Positions 33,367-46,725 of a DNA stretch of 64,000 bases are shown here, one piece after another. Every line of letters begins with the position of its first letter. The first letter of the stretch is position 1. Source of the stretch: Boesenbergia rotunda (lineage: Eukaryota; Streptophyta; Magnoliopsida; Zingiberales; Zingiberaceae); the NCBI GenBank assembly GCA_024364735.1, contig JAGFNQ010000954.1:262130-326129 (forward strand), written 5' to 3'. The notes beneath the pieces were generated by a model that worked only from the letters and a program-made list of their open reading frames with translations, was not told the origin of the DNA and ran no database searches. A program made the translations under genes and the position numbers.

Positions 33367-35617
33367 TGTTGATGCAGTCTGACCCTGATTGTTGTTTTGG
33401 TGTTGACAACGATTTTAGTTTAGGAGGATGATTATGATATGGAAAATCCTAATCTGGGAGGTTAGGTGGATTATGATTAAGTCCTGATCGAGGATTAGGC
33501 ATGATTTGGAAAATCCTAACCTGGGAGGTTAGGTGTGATGAATTATGATGATTGTGATTAAGTCCTGATCGAGGATTAGGCATGATATGGAGATTCCTAA
33601 CCTGGGAGGTTAGGTGTGATGATTATGATGATTAAGTCCTGATCGAGGATTAGGCATGATGTGGAAAATCCTAGCCTGGAGGGCTAGGTGTTGGAAAATC
33701 CTGACCTGGAAGGTTAGGTGTGGAAAATCCTAACCTAGGAGGTTAGGTGTTGGATAAGTCCTAATTCGGAAAGGTTGGGTGAAAAGTCCTAGCTTGGAGG
33801 GCTAGGTGAAAAGTCCTAACCTGGAGGGTTAGGTGCAAATTCCCATCCTGGAGAATTAGGTGAAAAAGTCCTGGCTTGGAGGGTCAGGTGCCTAGCTTGG
33901 AGGGCTAGGTTGGATGATGTTCTAACTCGGAAGAGTTGGGTGAAAAGTCCTAGCTTGGAGGGCTAGGTGAAAAGTCCTAGCTTGGAGGGCTAGGTGAAAA
34001 GTCCTACCTTGGAGGGTTAGGTGCAAATTCCCAACTTGGAGAGTTAGATGGAAAAATCCTTAGCTTGGAGGGCTAAGGTGGATGAATTCCTAGCTTGGAG
34101 GGCTAGGGTTGAGTCACTGGATCGGTCTGGTGACCGATCAGGGACATTGGCACGCTGCTCCTTAGTGGATCGGTCTGGTGACCGATCCAGCTATGTCTGA
34201 TCGGATTGGTGACCGATCAGGGAGCGCACAGTGAGATTGGGAATCTACTGTGTGGCTCCTGATCGGACCGGTGACCGATCAGGGAGCAGGCTGCTTCCTT
34301 GCTGTCTTGCTCCTGATCGGTCTGGTGACCGATCAGGGAGCAAACGGTGAGTGAGTTCCCTTGCTGATCAAAGTCTTGGATCGGTCCGTGGACCGATCAG
34401 GGATCTTGGATTTGATTAAAAAGTAACTGTTCATCTTGCCTGATCGGTCTGGGTGACCGATCAGGATCCAATCTGATCGGTCTGGTGACCGATCAGGCGT
34501 GTATAGCTGCGAGAGCTGGGAATCCCAGCAAAGCAGTGGATCGATCTGGTGATCGATCCACACATCCTGGATCGGTCCGATGACCGATCACTTTAATTCA
34601 AATTTCACTGTCAGACGCGGTCAGAGCGTCTGATCGTATCGGATTTGCTGATGTATGTGATATGCTGTGTGATCTTCTGCTCTAATGCTCTGATTGAGTT
34701 TCAGGTGACAGGGGAGGATTCAAACACTCAAGGAGAAGTCAAAGCATGCTTTCCTTGGAGCAGGTTTGTCCCTTTTCACATCTCAGGTTGCAACGGCGAG
34801 CCGAAGACTGGGGCTGAGACTGGAGCTTGGCTGAGGAGCTCAGTGAGTCCAGAGATAGCTCAGTAGAGGCTGGCGTTGGCAGATGAGTAGCTGGGAGCTA
34901 CAGAGATGTGGTCACTTGTCACTTGTCGCTTAAACAAAAGGAAGCGCGAGAAGACGAGGCTGTAGAGTTTTTTTTCGGAAGCGATTCAGTTTGAAAAACT
35001 TCTTTGTGTTCTTGCGTTCTGCTGCTACAAGCTTGCTGTTCTTGAGTTCTTCAACCATTCTAAGCAAGCTATAGAGGAGCAATCATCATACTTGAGCGCT
35101 TGAAGGAGAAAACAAGAAGCTTGGAGTCCGACAGTGGGAAGACACGAAGCAGACAGGGGTCTGCGTGAGATCGCCACTGGGTGGAGCTCAGGGAAGCTTG
35201 CTGTGTTTTGTCCTTGCTAAGAGTTTGAGTAAGATCCTTCTTGTTGTTGTTTCATTGTGCTCATTATATATCATTGTGTGAAACACGCTGTGGAGAGGTT
35301 TCTCCACCGAGAAGGAGGTTGCTTCATATCCGGTGTTGACCGGGGCTTGATCTGCCGACGATCAAGGGATCGCCCACCTCAAGGGCACGCCAAGGAGTAG
35401 GGGCAAGTTATCCCCGAACCTTGTAAACCCTCCTTGTTAGCGATCTTGCTAGTTGTGTTTGTTTCGCTCTCATTTAGTTTTTTCTGCATACTCTGTTTTC
35501 CACTCTTTCCGCTGTGCTACTGATATTTGAGTTGCAGAAATCGTGATAAGTTGACAAGGGGCAAGCGATTGTCTATATTCACCCCCCCTCTATAGCCATC
35601 TCATTCCCAACAACAAG
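33362..35617 (+). mobile_element. Solo SIRE-like LTR (family A), TSD ACAAG
   Basis: A 2,246-bp LTR (33367-35612) begins TGTTGATGCAG and ends CCCAACA and is flanked by ACAAG on both sides (33362-33366, 35613-35617). It aligns throughout with 3396-5362. It has a longer first array of TCCTAGCTTGGAGGGCTAGG-type hairpins (about 33440-34110) and a second array of GATCGGTCTGGTGACCGATC palindromes (about 34115-34590). No internal region is present, so it is the product of LTR-LTR recombination. It sits inside copia-A gag. Confidence 0.93.
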
Positions 35618-35928
35618 TACTAAAACTCGATATGTCTAAGAGTATGTTAGTACATTTCATCTTGATGCCTTTGCATGTATAGTTCACTCCTTTTAAGATA
35701 TTATATAATACTCGAAAGGAAAATAGACATTAAATGAGCTCATTGCTCAATGCGTGCAAGAGGAGAGGAGATTGAAAATTGAGACATTTGAGAGTGCTCA
35801 CTTAGAATCTGGTTCTTAAAGTACGAGCAAGAAGCGAAAAAAGATCAATAATAAAGGAAAAGGAAAATAAACTGTAGATATTAGAAGCAATAACCATAAA
35901 GAGCACAAGAAGTAGGATAAGGAATCCA
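35618..35928 (+). pseudogene. Copia-A gag, second half up to the zinc knuckle, broken
   Basis: After the solo LTR the gag homology continues: LNELIAQCVQEERRLKIE, then ETFESAHLES, then Lys-rich sequence leading to ESTY at the 35929 junction. Several stops interrupt it. The zinc knuckle is split by the next insertion: the Cys-x2-Cys part (FFCKKKTHMKKNC) is found at 45341-45385 on the far side of the 9.4-kb element, which confirms that both flanks belong to one element. Confidence 0.8.
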
Positions 35929-35933
35929 CTTAT

Positions 35934-38900
35934 TGTTGGACCTTGGATGACTAGAGAGGGGGGGTGTGAATAGCCAGACACAAAACTACTTGTTTCTTTG
36001 AACTTTTCTTTCTTTCTACGATTAGGTTAGCAGCGGAAACACTACAGAAAGAAAGAACACAGAAATAGACAGAACACAAACCAGTCGCTAATAAGGAGAG
36101 TTTACAAGGTTCGGGGATAACTTGCCCCTACTCCTTGGCGTGCCCGTGAGGTGGGTGATCCCTTGATCGTCGGCAAATCAAGCCCTGGAAATCCGGATAG
36201 AATAGAACCTCCTTTTCGGTGGAGAAACCTCTCCACAATAGTCTCAAGAATGATATCAGATTAAACACACAAAAACTCGAGAAAGAACTTACAGACCAAG
36301 CTTAAGCACAGGCAAAGAAAGCATAAAGAGAAGAGAACACTTCACAGAGCTCAACCCAGCACAACTCTCACGCAAGAACCTTCAGCACTTCGTGTCTGCT
36401 TGCTGATCAACTTACGAAGCTCTCAAAACCGATTCCAAGTTCTCTAAGTTATGCCTCTCTTCTTCGCCAGCCTTCTTTTAAGTCTCTGCTTATCAGCAGG
36501 TCACCACCAGGTGCGTCTGCAACCACCTCTGATCACAGCTCCATCATCACCTGACCTCTACTGGGCTCAGTCCACTGAAACCTCTTCAGCTGAGCCTCAG
36601 GTCAGTTGCCAGCTCCGCCAGACAGTTGCTAGCTTGCGCCAGAAGCCATTGAATCCTGCGAAGGGAAAACGGGCAAACCTGACCGAAGCGAAAGTCGCCA
36701 ATTGACCCTCCTTCTTGGTTTGAGTCATCCCTGTCTCACCTGCACACTCAATAGAGGCTTAGCACAACAAATCAAAAGTAAATCAGTAGTGTATCAGAGA
36801 AATCAGAAGCGTTATCAGAAGTCTGACAACGTTTTCAAATTAAAGTTCAGACACTGATCGGTCACTCGGACCGATCAGTGAAGTCCTGATCGATCAGGCT
36901 CCTGCCTGATCGATCCAGTGACTCTAGGATCGGTCACACTGACTGATCAGGGATCGAGGATCGGTCACCAGACCGATTCACCAGCTTACTGGGATTTCAA
37001 GCCACAACCCGCAGGTCTTTCCAACCAAAGGCACCTGATCGGTCACCTGACCGATCAGGTTGTGCCCTGATGGGTCATAGTGACCGATCAGGTCACCTCT
37101 AGACCGATCAGGAACCCTCCTGATCGGTCTAGAAGGACCCTGAATCAGTCTCTTTGACCGATCAGGGTTTTTCTCCAGACTCTTTGATCCTTTTCTGATC
37201 GTTCACCAGAACGATCAGAAACCACACAGAAATCATACAGAATGTTTCTGTTCTCTCCCTGATCTTTCACTAGAATGATCAGACTCCCTGGATCATCCAT
37301 TAACAAGGGAGCTAGTGCCAACTTCTGATCGGACTCCAGACCGATCCAACCACTTGGCTAACTCATGCTCAGTCCCCCGGATCAAGACTTCATGCCCAGC
37401 TTCACTCACCAGGACTTTGTTCAACCTAGCTTCACTCACTAGGACTCGACTTCACTCACCGGGGTTTTCGTCACTGATAAGTACCATTTTATTGATTATT
37501 TGAGTTGCTAAAATCCATGTTTGACCTATGTTTTTATTGCTTAATTGTGAAATTGCCCTAGGTTTTAGAACTTACCCTTATTTTGGACTTAATTGCAAAT
37601 TTACACATATTTGGATTATTCGGCCACTAAATTTTTGATCTATTTTTTGTAGGCATGAAAGGTTCATGGACCTAGGGCATATTGGGTCAAACTTGAGTCG
37701 GAAGTGGACCCGGATCGAGTTATCAAGCTTTGGAGTAATCTGGGCCGTCTGATTCAAAAGCGGCTAGATCTGAGCCATCCGGGACCATCTGAAGCAATCC
37801 GAGCTAGGGTTAGGGTTGATCAAGCACTCTGATCAAGATCTGAAGGTTTCATCCCAATCAGAGCTCATTCAACCGTTAGATCAAGCTCGGAGGGCTCTAG
37901 ATCGTCCATTCAAAGATTAGGTTGATCTGGACCATCCGTTGCACATCTGGAGGATCCGAGCTACCACGAGGCAGATCCTGACCCCTGATCAACATCCTCA
38001 AAGTTTGGCTCAAATCAGAGAAAGATCAGCCGTTGGATTTCCTCGATCAATCTGGGCCGTCCATTGCTAGCTACTTAATCAAAAATTCCCAGCACTTCTC
38101 CTCGTCGCGTCTTCCTTGCCGCAACCTTCTTCTTCATTGTTCTTAGTTTTTTCTTCAGTAGTTTTTCGATTCAAGGGGCGCGACCCCTCAATTCCTTGGT
38201 TAGGTCGAGTTCTTGATCATCAAGAGGAGGTCTAGTGAAGTTTTCAGCTCTAAATTGCCCAAGAAACAGAGCTGAGAGAGGGTTTCTTCGGTTCTGCCAT
38301 TTGCTGCCTTCGATCTCAGTTGCGCTCCATTTCCATCCGCCGGAGCTATCTGGAGGGGTTCCCTAGAGTGCTCTGACCAACCCCGAATCACCATCGCAGT
38401 TGGAAGCAGCTGGATTGAAGAAGGCGAATGGGAATTTCAGTTTGAGCAGAGTTGAGCTTGGATTCGATTCGCAGAGACTGATTCTTGATGGTTTGCTGAG
38501 CTTAGGGGTTCGAGGCCAGCCCTTGCGTGACGAACAAGGAGGATTTGAGCTAGGGAAGGATTGAGGATAGTTTTCTTATTGAATTTTCGAGTTTTAGATG
38601 TAATTTCATTTCTGCAGTTTGTTCCATTACTGAATTTTGTATCAGCTGATTAGTTTTCGTTCATGGATCGTTTCTTTCTCAATTGGAGGCTCATCCTTGA
38701 GTGACAGCAAGGATTTCGTGAGCTGAGATGAGAGATTGAGGCTTTGCTTAGTTTAATTCCATTGCAATTAGCTGTAATTTCGAATTCTGTCATTTCTGTT
38801 CTGTTTTCATATCAACTGCTTTAGCTTCCTGTTCTGAATTGCTTCAGTTGTAATTAGGTTTCAGTTCTGAAGTTTGCAAGTATTAGATAGGTGGTTTGTC

Positions 38901-40860
38901 AGTGAGTAATGGATTTAATTTTAGTTTGCTTCGCATAGTGTAATTTCTGCAATCTCTTTTATCTGTTGCGTGCTTCAAGTTTCATTTCTGATTTTGTGCA
39001 GTTTCTATTGAATTCAATTTGTGTTTAGTTCAATTCCAGAGATTAAATACAGAATTTAGTGTGCTAATGCGTTTCTGAGCTTGTTTCCATTTATGTTTCA
39101 TTGCTGGTTACTTAGCTTGTAATGTATCAGTTAATTCTTGCTTATCAATTTTATTTCTGCAAGTGTTCATGATAGTTTCTTAATTGTGTGTTGGTGAGAA
39201 TCCCTTTTGTCTGAGCCTCTTCTGAACATTAGTGTTACTTTGCAATCTGATTTGTGAGTTTTAGCATGGGATTTGCCTCTTAATGTTTGCGTTCAGTTCT
39301 GCATTCCCGCATTTGCTTTGTTACTGTAATTTTTCCATTAACGTTCTGCATTTCTGAATCCATTTCTTCCATTCAATTGTTTCTGAATTGGACACCCTCA
39401 TTTCTGAAATCTTCAGTTAATATTTCTGAAATTGTGTCAAATTAGCTCAGTTTCCACTTCTGAACTACCCTTGCAGTTGTTTCATCCCAAAGCAATTGAG
39501 ATTGAGTTCTGAACTGGGTTTCAAATTGCGCAGCAGTCTTTTCTTGCGTGCCCACTATAATCTCTGCACTTTCGGTTGCTAGTGAAGTTTGTATTCTAAT
39601 TGTTTGTTTCCATCCAATTGCTGCACATCAATTGCTACCCATCGATTTATAGAGCTGAATTTAGTTAAGCTTTTGGCACAAAGGGTGTTCCCTTGCGTAT
39701 CAAGTGGGCACCCTCTATAGAATCTGTTTTAGGTGAAGATTCAGTTAATAATTCATGGTTTTGAGCTTTAATTCCTGTAGTTAAACAACCCTTTTAATGA
39801 GCTATTGCATTCGAATTCAACTTGTTTCACAACCAGCTCATTTCTTTAATTTTAAGCTTCATTCTGAGTATTAGTTTTAGCTGCTGCACTTTGTATCAAG
39901 AACAGTTTTGGCAGTGATAGGTGCCAAATCAAGTGAAATTTTCAGTGTGTTAGTGAGCTGGGAGATAGTTCGTTTCATGCATGGTTGAGTTTGAATTCCA
40001 ACTTCCATTTCGGCATTAATAGCAAGTTTCAACTCTACAATTAGGCTTTAAGTGTTTGGCATTAGCTTTAATCGAAAATTTCAGCCTTGTTCTAATTCAC
40101 TTGCTTAGCATTTGGGCTGCCATTAAATTCAGATTTGTTTCCCAAATTTAGTTAAGTTGCCTTGGTTGAGTAGCTTTTCATTGGTTGAGTTATTAATTGC
40201 AACACAACTTGTTTAGTTCATTCAGTTAAGTGATTTCCTTTCCATTCCTACTCGCATTCCAACCCAAATCACATTCGAAACCCAAATTCACAAACGACAC
40301 ATAAACATGAGCTCGAATCAAACAAACTCTCAACTAGTCCCGAGGAAAAATACGACCTGTGGCCCCTTTACTACGTTTTCATATTTTGATTGCAAAAAGG
40401 GTTTCCAGCATTTTTATAAATATTCTAAATTCTGATGGACCCACATCCGTGACAACTTAATCTAGTATTTCGGGCCCATCAGTCACCTAGCTTCACTCGC
40501 TAGGACCCGGCTTCACTCACCGGGGTTTCCGTCACCTAGCTTCACTCGCTAGGACCCGACTTCACTCACCGGAGTTTCCGTCACCTGGCTTCACTCACTA
40601 GGACCCGGCTTCACTCACCGGGATTTCCATCACTCGGCTTCACTCACCGGGACCCGGCTTCACTCACCGGGGTTTCCATCACCCGACATCACTCACCGGG
40701 ACCCGGCTTCACTCACCGGGGTTTCGTTCACCTAGCTTCACTCACTAGGATTTCCTTCACTTCGTGCCCAGTCCCCGACCAGGACTTAATACAAATTTAC
40801 TTAACCAAACTTAAATCGGTGTCAACACCAAAATAACAATCGGGTCAGACTGCATCAACA
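35934..40860 (-). mobile_element. 3' LTR of the gag-only SIRE-like element, split by a gypsy solo LTR
   Basis: The LTR begins TGTTGGACC and ends TGCATCAACA on the plus strand and is the same family as 43388-45335, with many blocks identical. GATCGGTC/GACCGATC palindromes lie at 36855-37345; the hairpin array with TTCACTC loops is split between 37395-37465 and 40487-40760. 37475-40481 is a nested insertion. Confidence 0.9.
37470..40486 (+). mobile_element. Gypsy-type solo LTR, TSD GTCAC, nested in a copia LTR
   Basis: A 3,007-bp block (37475-40481) begins TGATAAGTACC and ends GGGCCCATCA, flanked by GTCAC (37470-37474 and 40482-40486). It aligns along its length with the LTR at 54089-56997: the same opening, the same 'ggggcgcgacc' block, and the same long tail rich in TTTCTGAA words. 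No internal region is attached. Small ORFs in it (for example 38200-38394, minus) are not genes. Confidence 0.93.
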
Positions 40861-42025
40861 ATCTCCCCCTTTTTGTTGTTTGACAACCCGATTTAAGTTT
40901 AGGTATTAGAGATCAAATGAAGTCAATTTTTATTATCGCAAGGGAATCAAAGTCCTCCCCCTACAATAATTAAATTTTAATAAACCCTAAACTTAATCAA
41001 CCATTCTCTCCCCCTTTGTCAAACACGGAAAAGGGTATGGTTATTAAATTTTAACATAACTCCCTCTTAAACACGGGTCTCTCCCAAACCCAAAATAACC
41101 AAAGGTAAGTGTTGAATTGCATATGAAGGTATATACCATAAATGTATCATGACAACAATGTATATGCTTCATATGACAATAATTAATGCACCTACATAGG
41201 ACACATAGTCCTGATTGGTCTCCTTGATCGATCAGATTCGTTGATGATTGATATAGAAAAATTTCTAATTTATCTGTGGACGATCATATTTCAGAAAAAT
41301 TTCTGAAACTCTGATACATTCCAGATCAGACTGCATCAATAATAGATGTGATCAAGTCTCTAACACAAAAAATCTAAATCCCTTAGTTTTTTTTTTTTCA
41401 AAAACAGCTCATGGCATGAACTTAATAACAGAACAAAACCAAATTCATCTACATGGATCAAACCATTTCATCAATACTTCAAAAACAGAACTCAAGTTCA
41501 TAAACTGATCCAAAATCAAAACCATCATAACAACCCAACCTAGACTAGAGCCCTAGCCAATGTGTCAGGTAATTGTACAATCGGATTCTATTATCGAATC
41601 TCTTGGTAGTGGGAGAAGAACAAAGTACAGATTCAAATTACACATCAATTTTGATAATCCCTAGTCCCAAGTTTATATCAAGTTCATTTGTCTTAACATA
41701 GACCTAATTAGATTGGAGTAATCTTGATAAATCATAGTCCCAATTGTATTCAAATACAACTGAGAAAATTTTCCAGTGACACCAATAAATAGAGTAAATG
41801 GGAAAAATTTTCATGTATCTATATTGTGTATGGAGTTTATGATTTCCATTTACTTAACTCCAATCATCTAAATTCGAGATGAAAAAGAACCATTCCTCAT
41901 AGGTAGTAAATGGTTATCCATTAAGTGGAGGAAATGTAAGCACATCCCTAACTAGAAATGACCATGTGTTTGGAGCACCAATTATCAACCACCCATGTTG
42001 ATAGATGCTCCCCCTCAACCAATGC
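40861..42025 (-). mobile_element. 3' non-coding part of the gag-only element
   Basis: On the minus strand this runs from the end of gag to the polypurine tract AAAAAGGGGGAGAT at 40874-40861. Just after the gag stop, short pieces (STWVVDNWCSKHM at about 41975-41937) recall the copia protease active-site region with a changed Asp-Ser/Thr-Gly. The rest has no pol homology that I can see, so the deletion joins early protease to 3' sequence. The exact deletion point cannot be set. Confidence 0.6.
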
Positions 42026-43330
42026 CTATACAATTCGAAATATAGATGTTTTAGGTACCCAAACTTTGGGACCTAATGCATCTACAATGAAGGTCTTTGG
42101 CACCCATGCCTTAGTCATTTTCTTCTTAAGTCTATGAACCCTAGAATCATTTGGTGATCTAATATGGGTTCTAGACATTAATGACATGAAGCTTGGTTCT
42201 TTAGGTTGGAAACCTAAACCAACCTTGTTGTAAACCGCTTTTTGAGAATTGAGGATCATGTCTAAAGTTTTAGAGCTAGTTGAAAACTTCTCAAGAATAT
42301 TCTTGAGTTTTTCAACTTCACTCCTTAGGCCCTTGTTCTCATCCTAAAGAACCTTAACATGCAAATCATCTATGTTATCATCCTTAGAAGTTTTCCATTT
42401 TTCTACTTCCAATTTCAATAATTTAACCTTGTTCTTAGATTTTTTAAGTAAGTTAGTTAAGCATGCTATGGTTCTATAACACTTATCTAATTCGGGAGAG
42501 ATTACCTCTTTATCATCCGAAGATGATGAAGCCGCGGTTGAGGAGTCACTTGATTCGTTATCACTCTCCTTGTTTGAGTCTTCTAGTGCCATGAGAGCCA
42601 TGTGACAGAAGCTCTTCTTCTCCTCCTTTTCCTTCTTCTTCTCCTTCTTCTTTTTTCTTCTGTCCCCTGCCACAAAAACTACACCCTTCTCCTTTGGGCT
42701 TTGGTTAGCAATCTCATGTAGTTCCATTTCACAAAATAAATCCTCTAATTTAACAATAGAAAGATCCTTGGAAATCTTGTAAGCATCCACCATGGATGAC
42801 CACAAGGCATTCCTACGGAAGGATTTGAGGGCATACCTTACAAAGTCTCGGTTCTCTACCTTCTCATTGATCGAATGTAAGCCATTGAAGATTTCCTTGA
42901 ACCGACCATGAAGCATACTTACCATTTCATTTTCTTCCATTGAGAGGTTCTGGAGTTGGCTGAGAAGGAGATCTTTCTTGGCAGTCCGGGTATCTCGAGT
43001 TCCTTCATGGAGCTCAATGTGCTTGTTCCATAGGTCCTTGGCACTGGTGAAGGGGCCAACTCTGATCAGCTGCTCCTTGGTCATCCCACACTACAGGGTG
43101 ACCACAGCCTTTGCATCAGCTTCCCCTTTCCTTGTCTGTTCTGTCGACCACCTTGAGAACTCGAGCTCTTTTCCCTCAGCATCCTTTGGAGGGGAGAAAC
43201 CCTCCTTGACTAAGAACCACATGTCGATGTTGGTCTTCAAGTAATACTCCATTCGTGATCTCCAATATTGGAAATCGGCTCCATCAAAAAATGGAGGTCT
43301 GTTGGTGCTGAATCCTTCCCTCATAGCCAT
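42026..43330 (-). pseudogene. SIRE-like gag with two in-frame stops
   Basis: The frame begins at the ATG at 43330 (MAMREGFSTNRPPFFDGADF) and stays in one reading frame to 42026 apart from TAG codons at 43093-43091 and 42346-42344. It has the copia Gag core (YWRSRMEYYLK, DMWFLVKEG, LIRVGPFTSAKDLW), a Lys/Glu-rich run at about 42645-42610, a Ser/Asp-rich acidic stretch around 42590-42510, and a predicted coiled coil near 42450-42260. No clear CCHC zinc knuckle is visible. Both stops sit where related Gags would have Gln, as C-to-T change would give. The whole frame is about 435 codons. Confidence 0.85.
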
Positions 43331-43373
43331 TCTTCTATGCTCTTGGGTGTTAGTCCGTTTGAAAGAGCCACAG

Positions 43374-43385
43374 GCTCTGATACCA
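43374..43385 (-). promoter_or_regulatory. tRNA-iMet primer binding site
   Basis: The minus strand reads TGGTATCAGAGC two bases inside the LTR end at 43388, the same arrangement as at 647-658. Confidence 0.9.
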
Positions 43386-43387
43386 CT

Positions 43388-45335
43388 TGTTGGACCTTGG
43401 ATGGCTAGAGAGGGGGGGTGTGAATAGCCAGACACAAAACTACTTGCTTCTTTGAACTTTTCTTTCTTTCTACGATTAGGATAGCAGCGGAAACAATACA
43501 GAAAGAAAGAACACAAAAATAGACAGAACACAAACCAACCGCTAATAAGGAGGGTTTACAAGGTTCGGGGATAACTTGCCCCTACTCCTTGGCGTGCCCG
43601 TGAGGTGGGCGATCCCTTGATCGTCGGCAGATCAAGCCCCGGAAATCCGGATAGAATAGAACCTCCTTCTCGGTGGAGAAACCTCTCCACAACAGTCTCA
43701 AGAATGATATCAGATTAAGCACACAAAGATCGAGAAAGAACTTACAGACCAAGCTTAAGCACAGGCAAAGAAAGCGCAAAGAGAAGAGAACACTTCACAG
43801 AGCTCAACCCAGCACAACTCTCATGCAAGAACCTTCAGCTCTTTGTGTCTGCTTGCTGATCAACTTGCGAAGCTCTCAAAACTGATTCCAAGTTCTCTAA
43901 GTTCTGCCTCTCTTCTTCGCCAGCCTTCTTTTAAGTCTCTGCTCATCAGCAGGTCACCACCAGGCGCGTCTGCAACCACCTCTGATCACAGCTCCATCAT
44001 CACCTGACCTCTACTGGGCTCAGTCCACTGAAACCTCTTCAGCCGAGCCTCAGGTTAGTTGGCAGCTACGCCAGATAGTTGCCAGCTCGCGCCAGAAGCC
44101 GTTGAATCTTGCGAAGGGAAAACGGACAAACCTGACCGAAGCGAAAGTCACCAATTGACCCTCCTTCTTGGTTTGAGTCATCCCTGTCTCACCTGCACAC
44201 TCAACAGAGGCTTAGCACAACAAATCAAAAGTAAATCAGTAGTGTATCAGAGAAATCAGAAGCGTTATCAGAAGTCTGACAACGTTTTCAAATTAAAGTT
44301 CAGACACTGATCGGTCACTCGAACCAATCAGTGAAGTCCTGATCGATCAGGCTCCTGCCTGATCGATCCAGTGACTCTGTGATCGGTCACACTGACCGAT
44401 CAGGGATCGAGGATCGGTCACCAGACCGATTCACCAGCTTACTGGGATTTCAAGCCACAACCCACAAGTCTTTCCAACCAAAGGCACCTGATCGGTCACC
44501 TGACCGATCAAGTTGTGCCCTGATCGGTCACAGTGACCGATCAGGTCACCTCTGAACCGATCAGGAACCCTCTTGATCGGTCCAGGAGGACCCTGAATCG
44601 GTCTCTTTGACCGATCAGGGGGTTTTCTCCAGACTCTATGATCCCTTTCTGATCGTTCACCAGAATGATCAGAAACCACACAGAAACCATATAGAATGTT
44701 TCTGTTCTCTCCCTGATTGTTCACCAGAATGATTAGACTCCCTGGATCGGTCACCAGACCGATCCATTAACAAGGGAGCTGGTGCCAACTTCTGATCGGA
44801 CTCCAGACCGATCCAACCACTTGGCTGACTCATGCTCAGTCCCCCGGACTAAGACTTCATGCCCAGCTTCACTCACCAGGACTTTGTTCAACCTAGCTTC
44901 ACTCACTAGGACCCGGTTTCACTCACCGGGGTTTCCGTCACCTAGCTTCACTCGCTACGACCCGGCTTCACTCACCGGGGTTTCCGTTACCTAGCTTCAC
45001 TCGCTAGGACCCGGCTTCACTCACCGGGGTTTCCATCACCCGGCTTCACTCGCTAGGACCCGGCTTCACTCACCGGGGTTTCCGGAACCCGATTTCACTC
45101 ACCGGGGCTTCCGTCACCTGATTTCACTCACCAGGACCCAGCTTCACTCACCGGGGTTTCCATCACCCAGCTTCACTCACCGCTTCACTCACCGGGGTTT
45201 CGTTCACCTAGCTTCACTCACTAGGATTTCCTTCACTTCGTGCCTAGTCCCGACCAGGACTTATTACGAATTTACTCAACCAAACTTAAATCGATGTTAA
45301 CACCAAAATAACAATCGGGTCAGACTACATCAACA
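43388..45335 (-). mobile_element. 5' LTR of the gag-only SIRE-like element
   Basis: This 1,948-bp LTR begins TGTTGGACC and ends ACATCAACA on the plus strand. In transcription order (right to left) it has a hairpin array with TTCACTC loops (45235-44860; for example CTAGCTTCACTCGCTAG and CCGGCTTCACTCACCGG), then GATCGGTC/GACCGATC palindromes (44830-44305), then the conserved R/U5 block with GGGGATAACTTGCCCC. It pairs with 35934-40860. Confidence 0.92.
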
Positions 45336-45340
45336 CTTAT

Positions 45341-46725
45341 TTCTTTTGTAAGAAGAAAACTCATATGAAAAAAAACTGTCTTAAGTATGCCAACTGGCGA
45401 GTATAGAAGGGTAAACTTCTCAACTTTGTTAGTTTGCAAGTCAATTTAGCTATTATATCCATTGACACTTGGTGGATAGACACTGGTGCTACTACTTATA
45501 TATGTGTCACTATGCAAGGTTGTCTCAGGAGCCGACTTTTGCTTGATGGTGAAAGATACAACTATACGAGTAATGGGAAGAAGGCTGCAGTCAAGTCTAT
45601 TGGTGTTTTTAAGCTTTATTTAAGAACTAATGTTTATTTGGATTTAGAAAATACTTTTATTATACCATCTTTCAGATAAAACTTAATTTCAATTTCTTGT
45701 TTGAAAAAATCAGTTATTTTTGTTCATTTGGAAATGAAATGTTTAGTATTTTCTTTAATTCTATTTTGATTGACAATAGTTCCTTGGTTGATAAGCTTTA
45801 CAAATTAAACACCTTTACTCCTACAGTTGACAACGTAATAATGCATAGTATATGTACGAAACATAAATTGACAGATGAGAATTCTTCCATGTTGTGGCAT
45901 AGGCATTTAGGACATATATCCAAACAATGCCTAGGAAGGTTAATGTCACATGGAATTCTCTATTCCCTTGACATGTCAGACTTTGATATCTGCATAGAGT
46001 GTGTTAAGGGGAAGATCACTAACAAAAAGAACAAGGGGCTAGCCGTTGTAGTGACATTTTGGAGCTAATACATACAAACATTTCTGGACTATTCCCTAGG
46101 GCATCTTGGAATGGACACACATATTTTATTAGCTTCATAGACGATTATTTCAGATTTGACTATTTGTATCTTATTCATGAGAAGTCGCAATCTTTGGACA
46201 TGTTCAAAATTTTTAAAGCCGAAGTTGAACTTCAACTAGGTAGGAAAATTAAAGTCGTCTGATCTGATCATGGAGGAGAATATTACAGTCGATATGATGG
46301 ATCAAGTGAATAATGTCTATGACCTTTTGTGAACTATCTTGTTGAGTGTGAGATCGTGCCTCAGTATACCATCCCTGATATATTCAGTCAGAATAGTATA
46401 GCCGAGCTTCGCAATTGAACCTTAAAAGACATGGTGAGAAGTATGATTGCCTTCACTTCTCTATTGGTTTCTTTGTGGGGTGAGACATTCAAGATTACAA
46501 TTTACCTACTTAACAAAGTACCTAGTATAGCAATAACTAAAACCTCATTCGAGATGTGGACGGGTAGGAAGCCTAACATTAGGCATGTACATGTCTGGGA
46601 TTGTCTAGCTGAGGCTAGACCTTACAAACCTAATGAAAGAAAATTGGACTCAAGAATAGTTAATTGTAATTTTAAAGGTTACTCTCAGAAATCAAGAGGG
46701 TATAAATTTTATGATCACTTTAATA
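45341..46725 (+). pseudogene. Copia-A zinc knuckle, protease and integrase, broken
   Basis: The sequence continues the gag cut at 35928: FFCKKKTHMKKNC (45341-45385), then the protease start TWWIDTGATTYICVTMQGC (45458-45514; Asp-Thr-Gly intact), the pre-integrase LWHRHLGHISKQCLGRL (45892-45943) with the C-x2-C pair IECVKGK (about 45997-46014), and the integrase ELIHTNISG, FISFIDDYF and RSDxGGEYY-like blocks (46060-46290). The final part KFYDHFNR reaches the LTR at 46731. Frameshifts and stops at about 45680, 46065, 46261 and 46418 break it. No active enzyme could come from it. Confidence 0.88.

Larger units (their letters stand above)
35929..45340 (-). mobile_element. Gag-only SIRE-like element, minus strand, TSD CTTAT
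   Basis: This is an element of 9,402 bp (35934-45335) flanked by CTTAT on both sides (35929-35933, 45336-45340). Its 5' LTR is 43388-45335 (1,948 bp). Its 3' LTR is 35934-40860, which is about 1.9 kb once the nested gypsy solo LTR is removed. The internal region is only 2.5 kb (40861-43387): tRNA-iMet primer site (43385-43374), gag, the very start of protease, then 3' non-coding sequence and the polypurine tract. Most of pro and all of integrase, RT and RNase H are absent, so it could move only with proteins supplied by a relative. Intact ends and TSD show that it moved as a unit, before or after losing pol. Confidence 0.9.
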
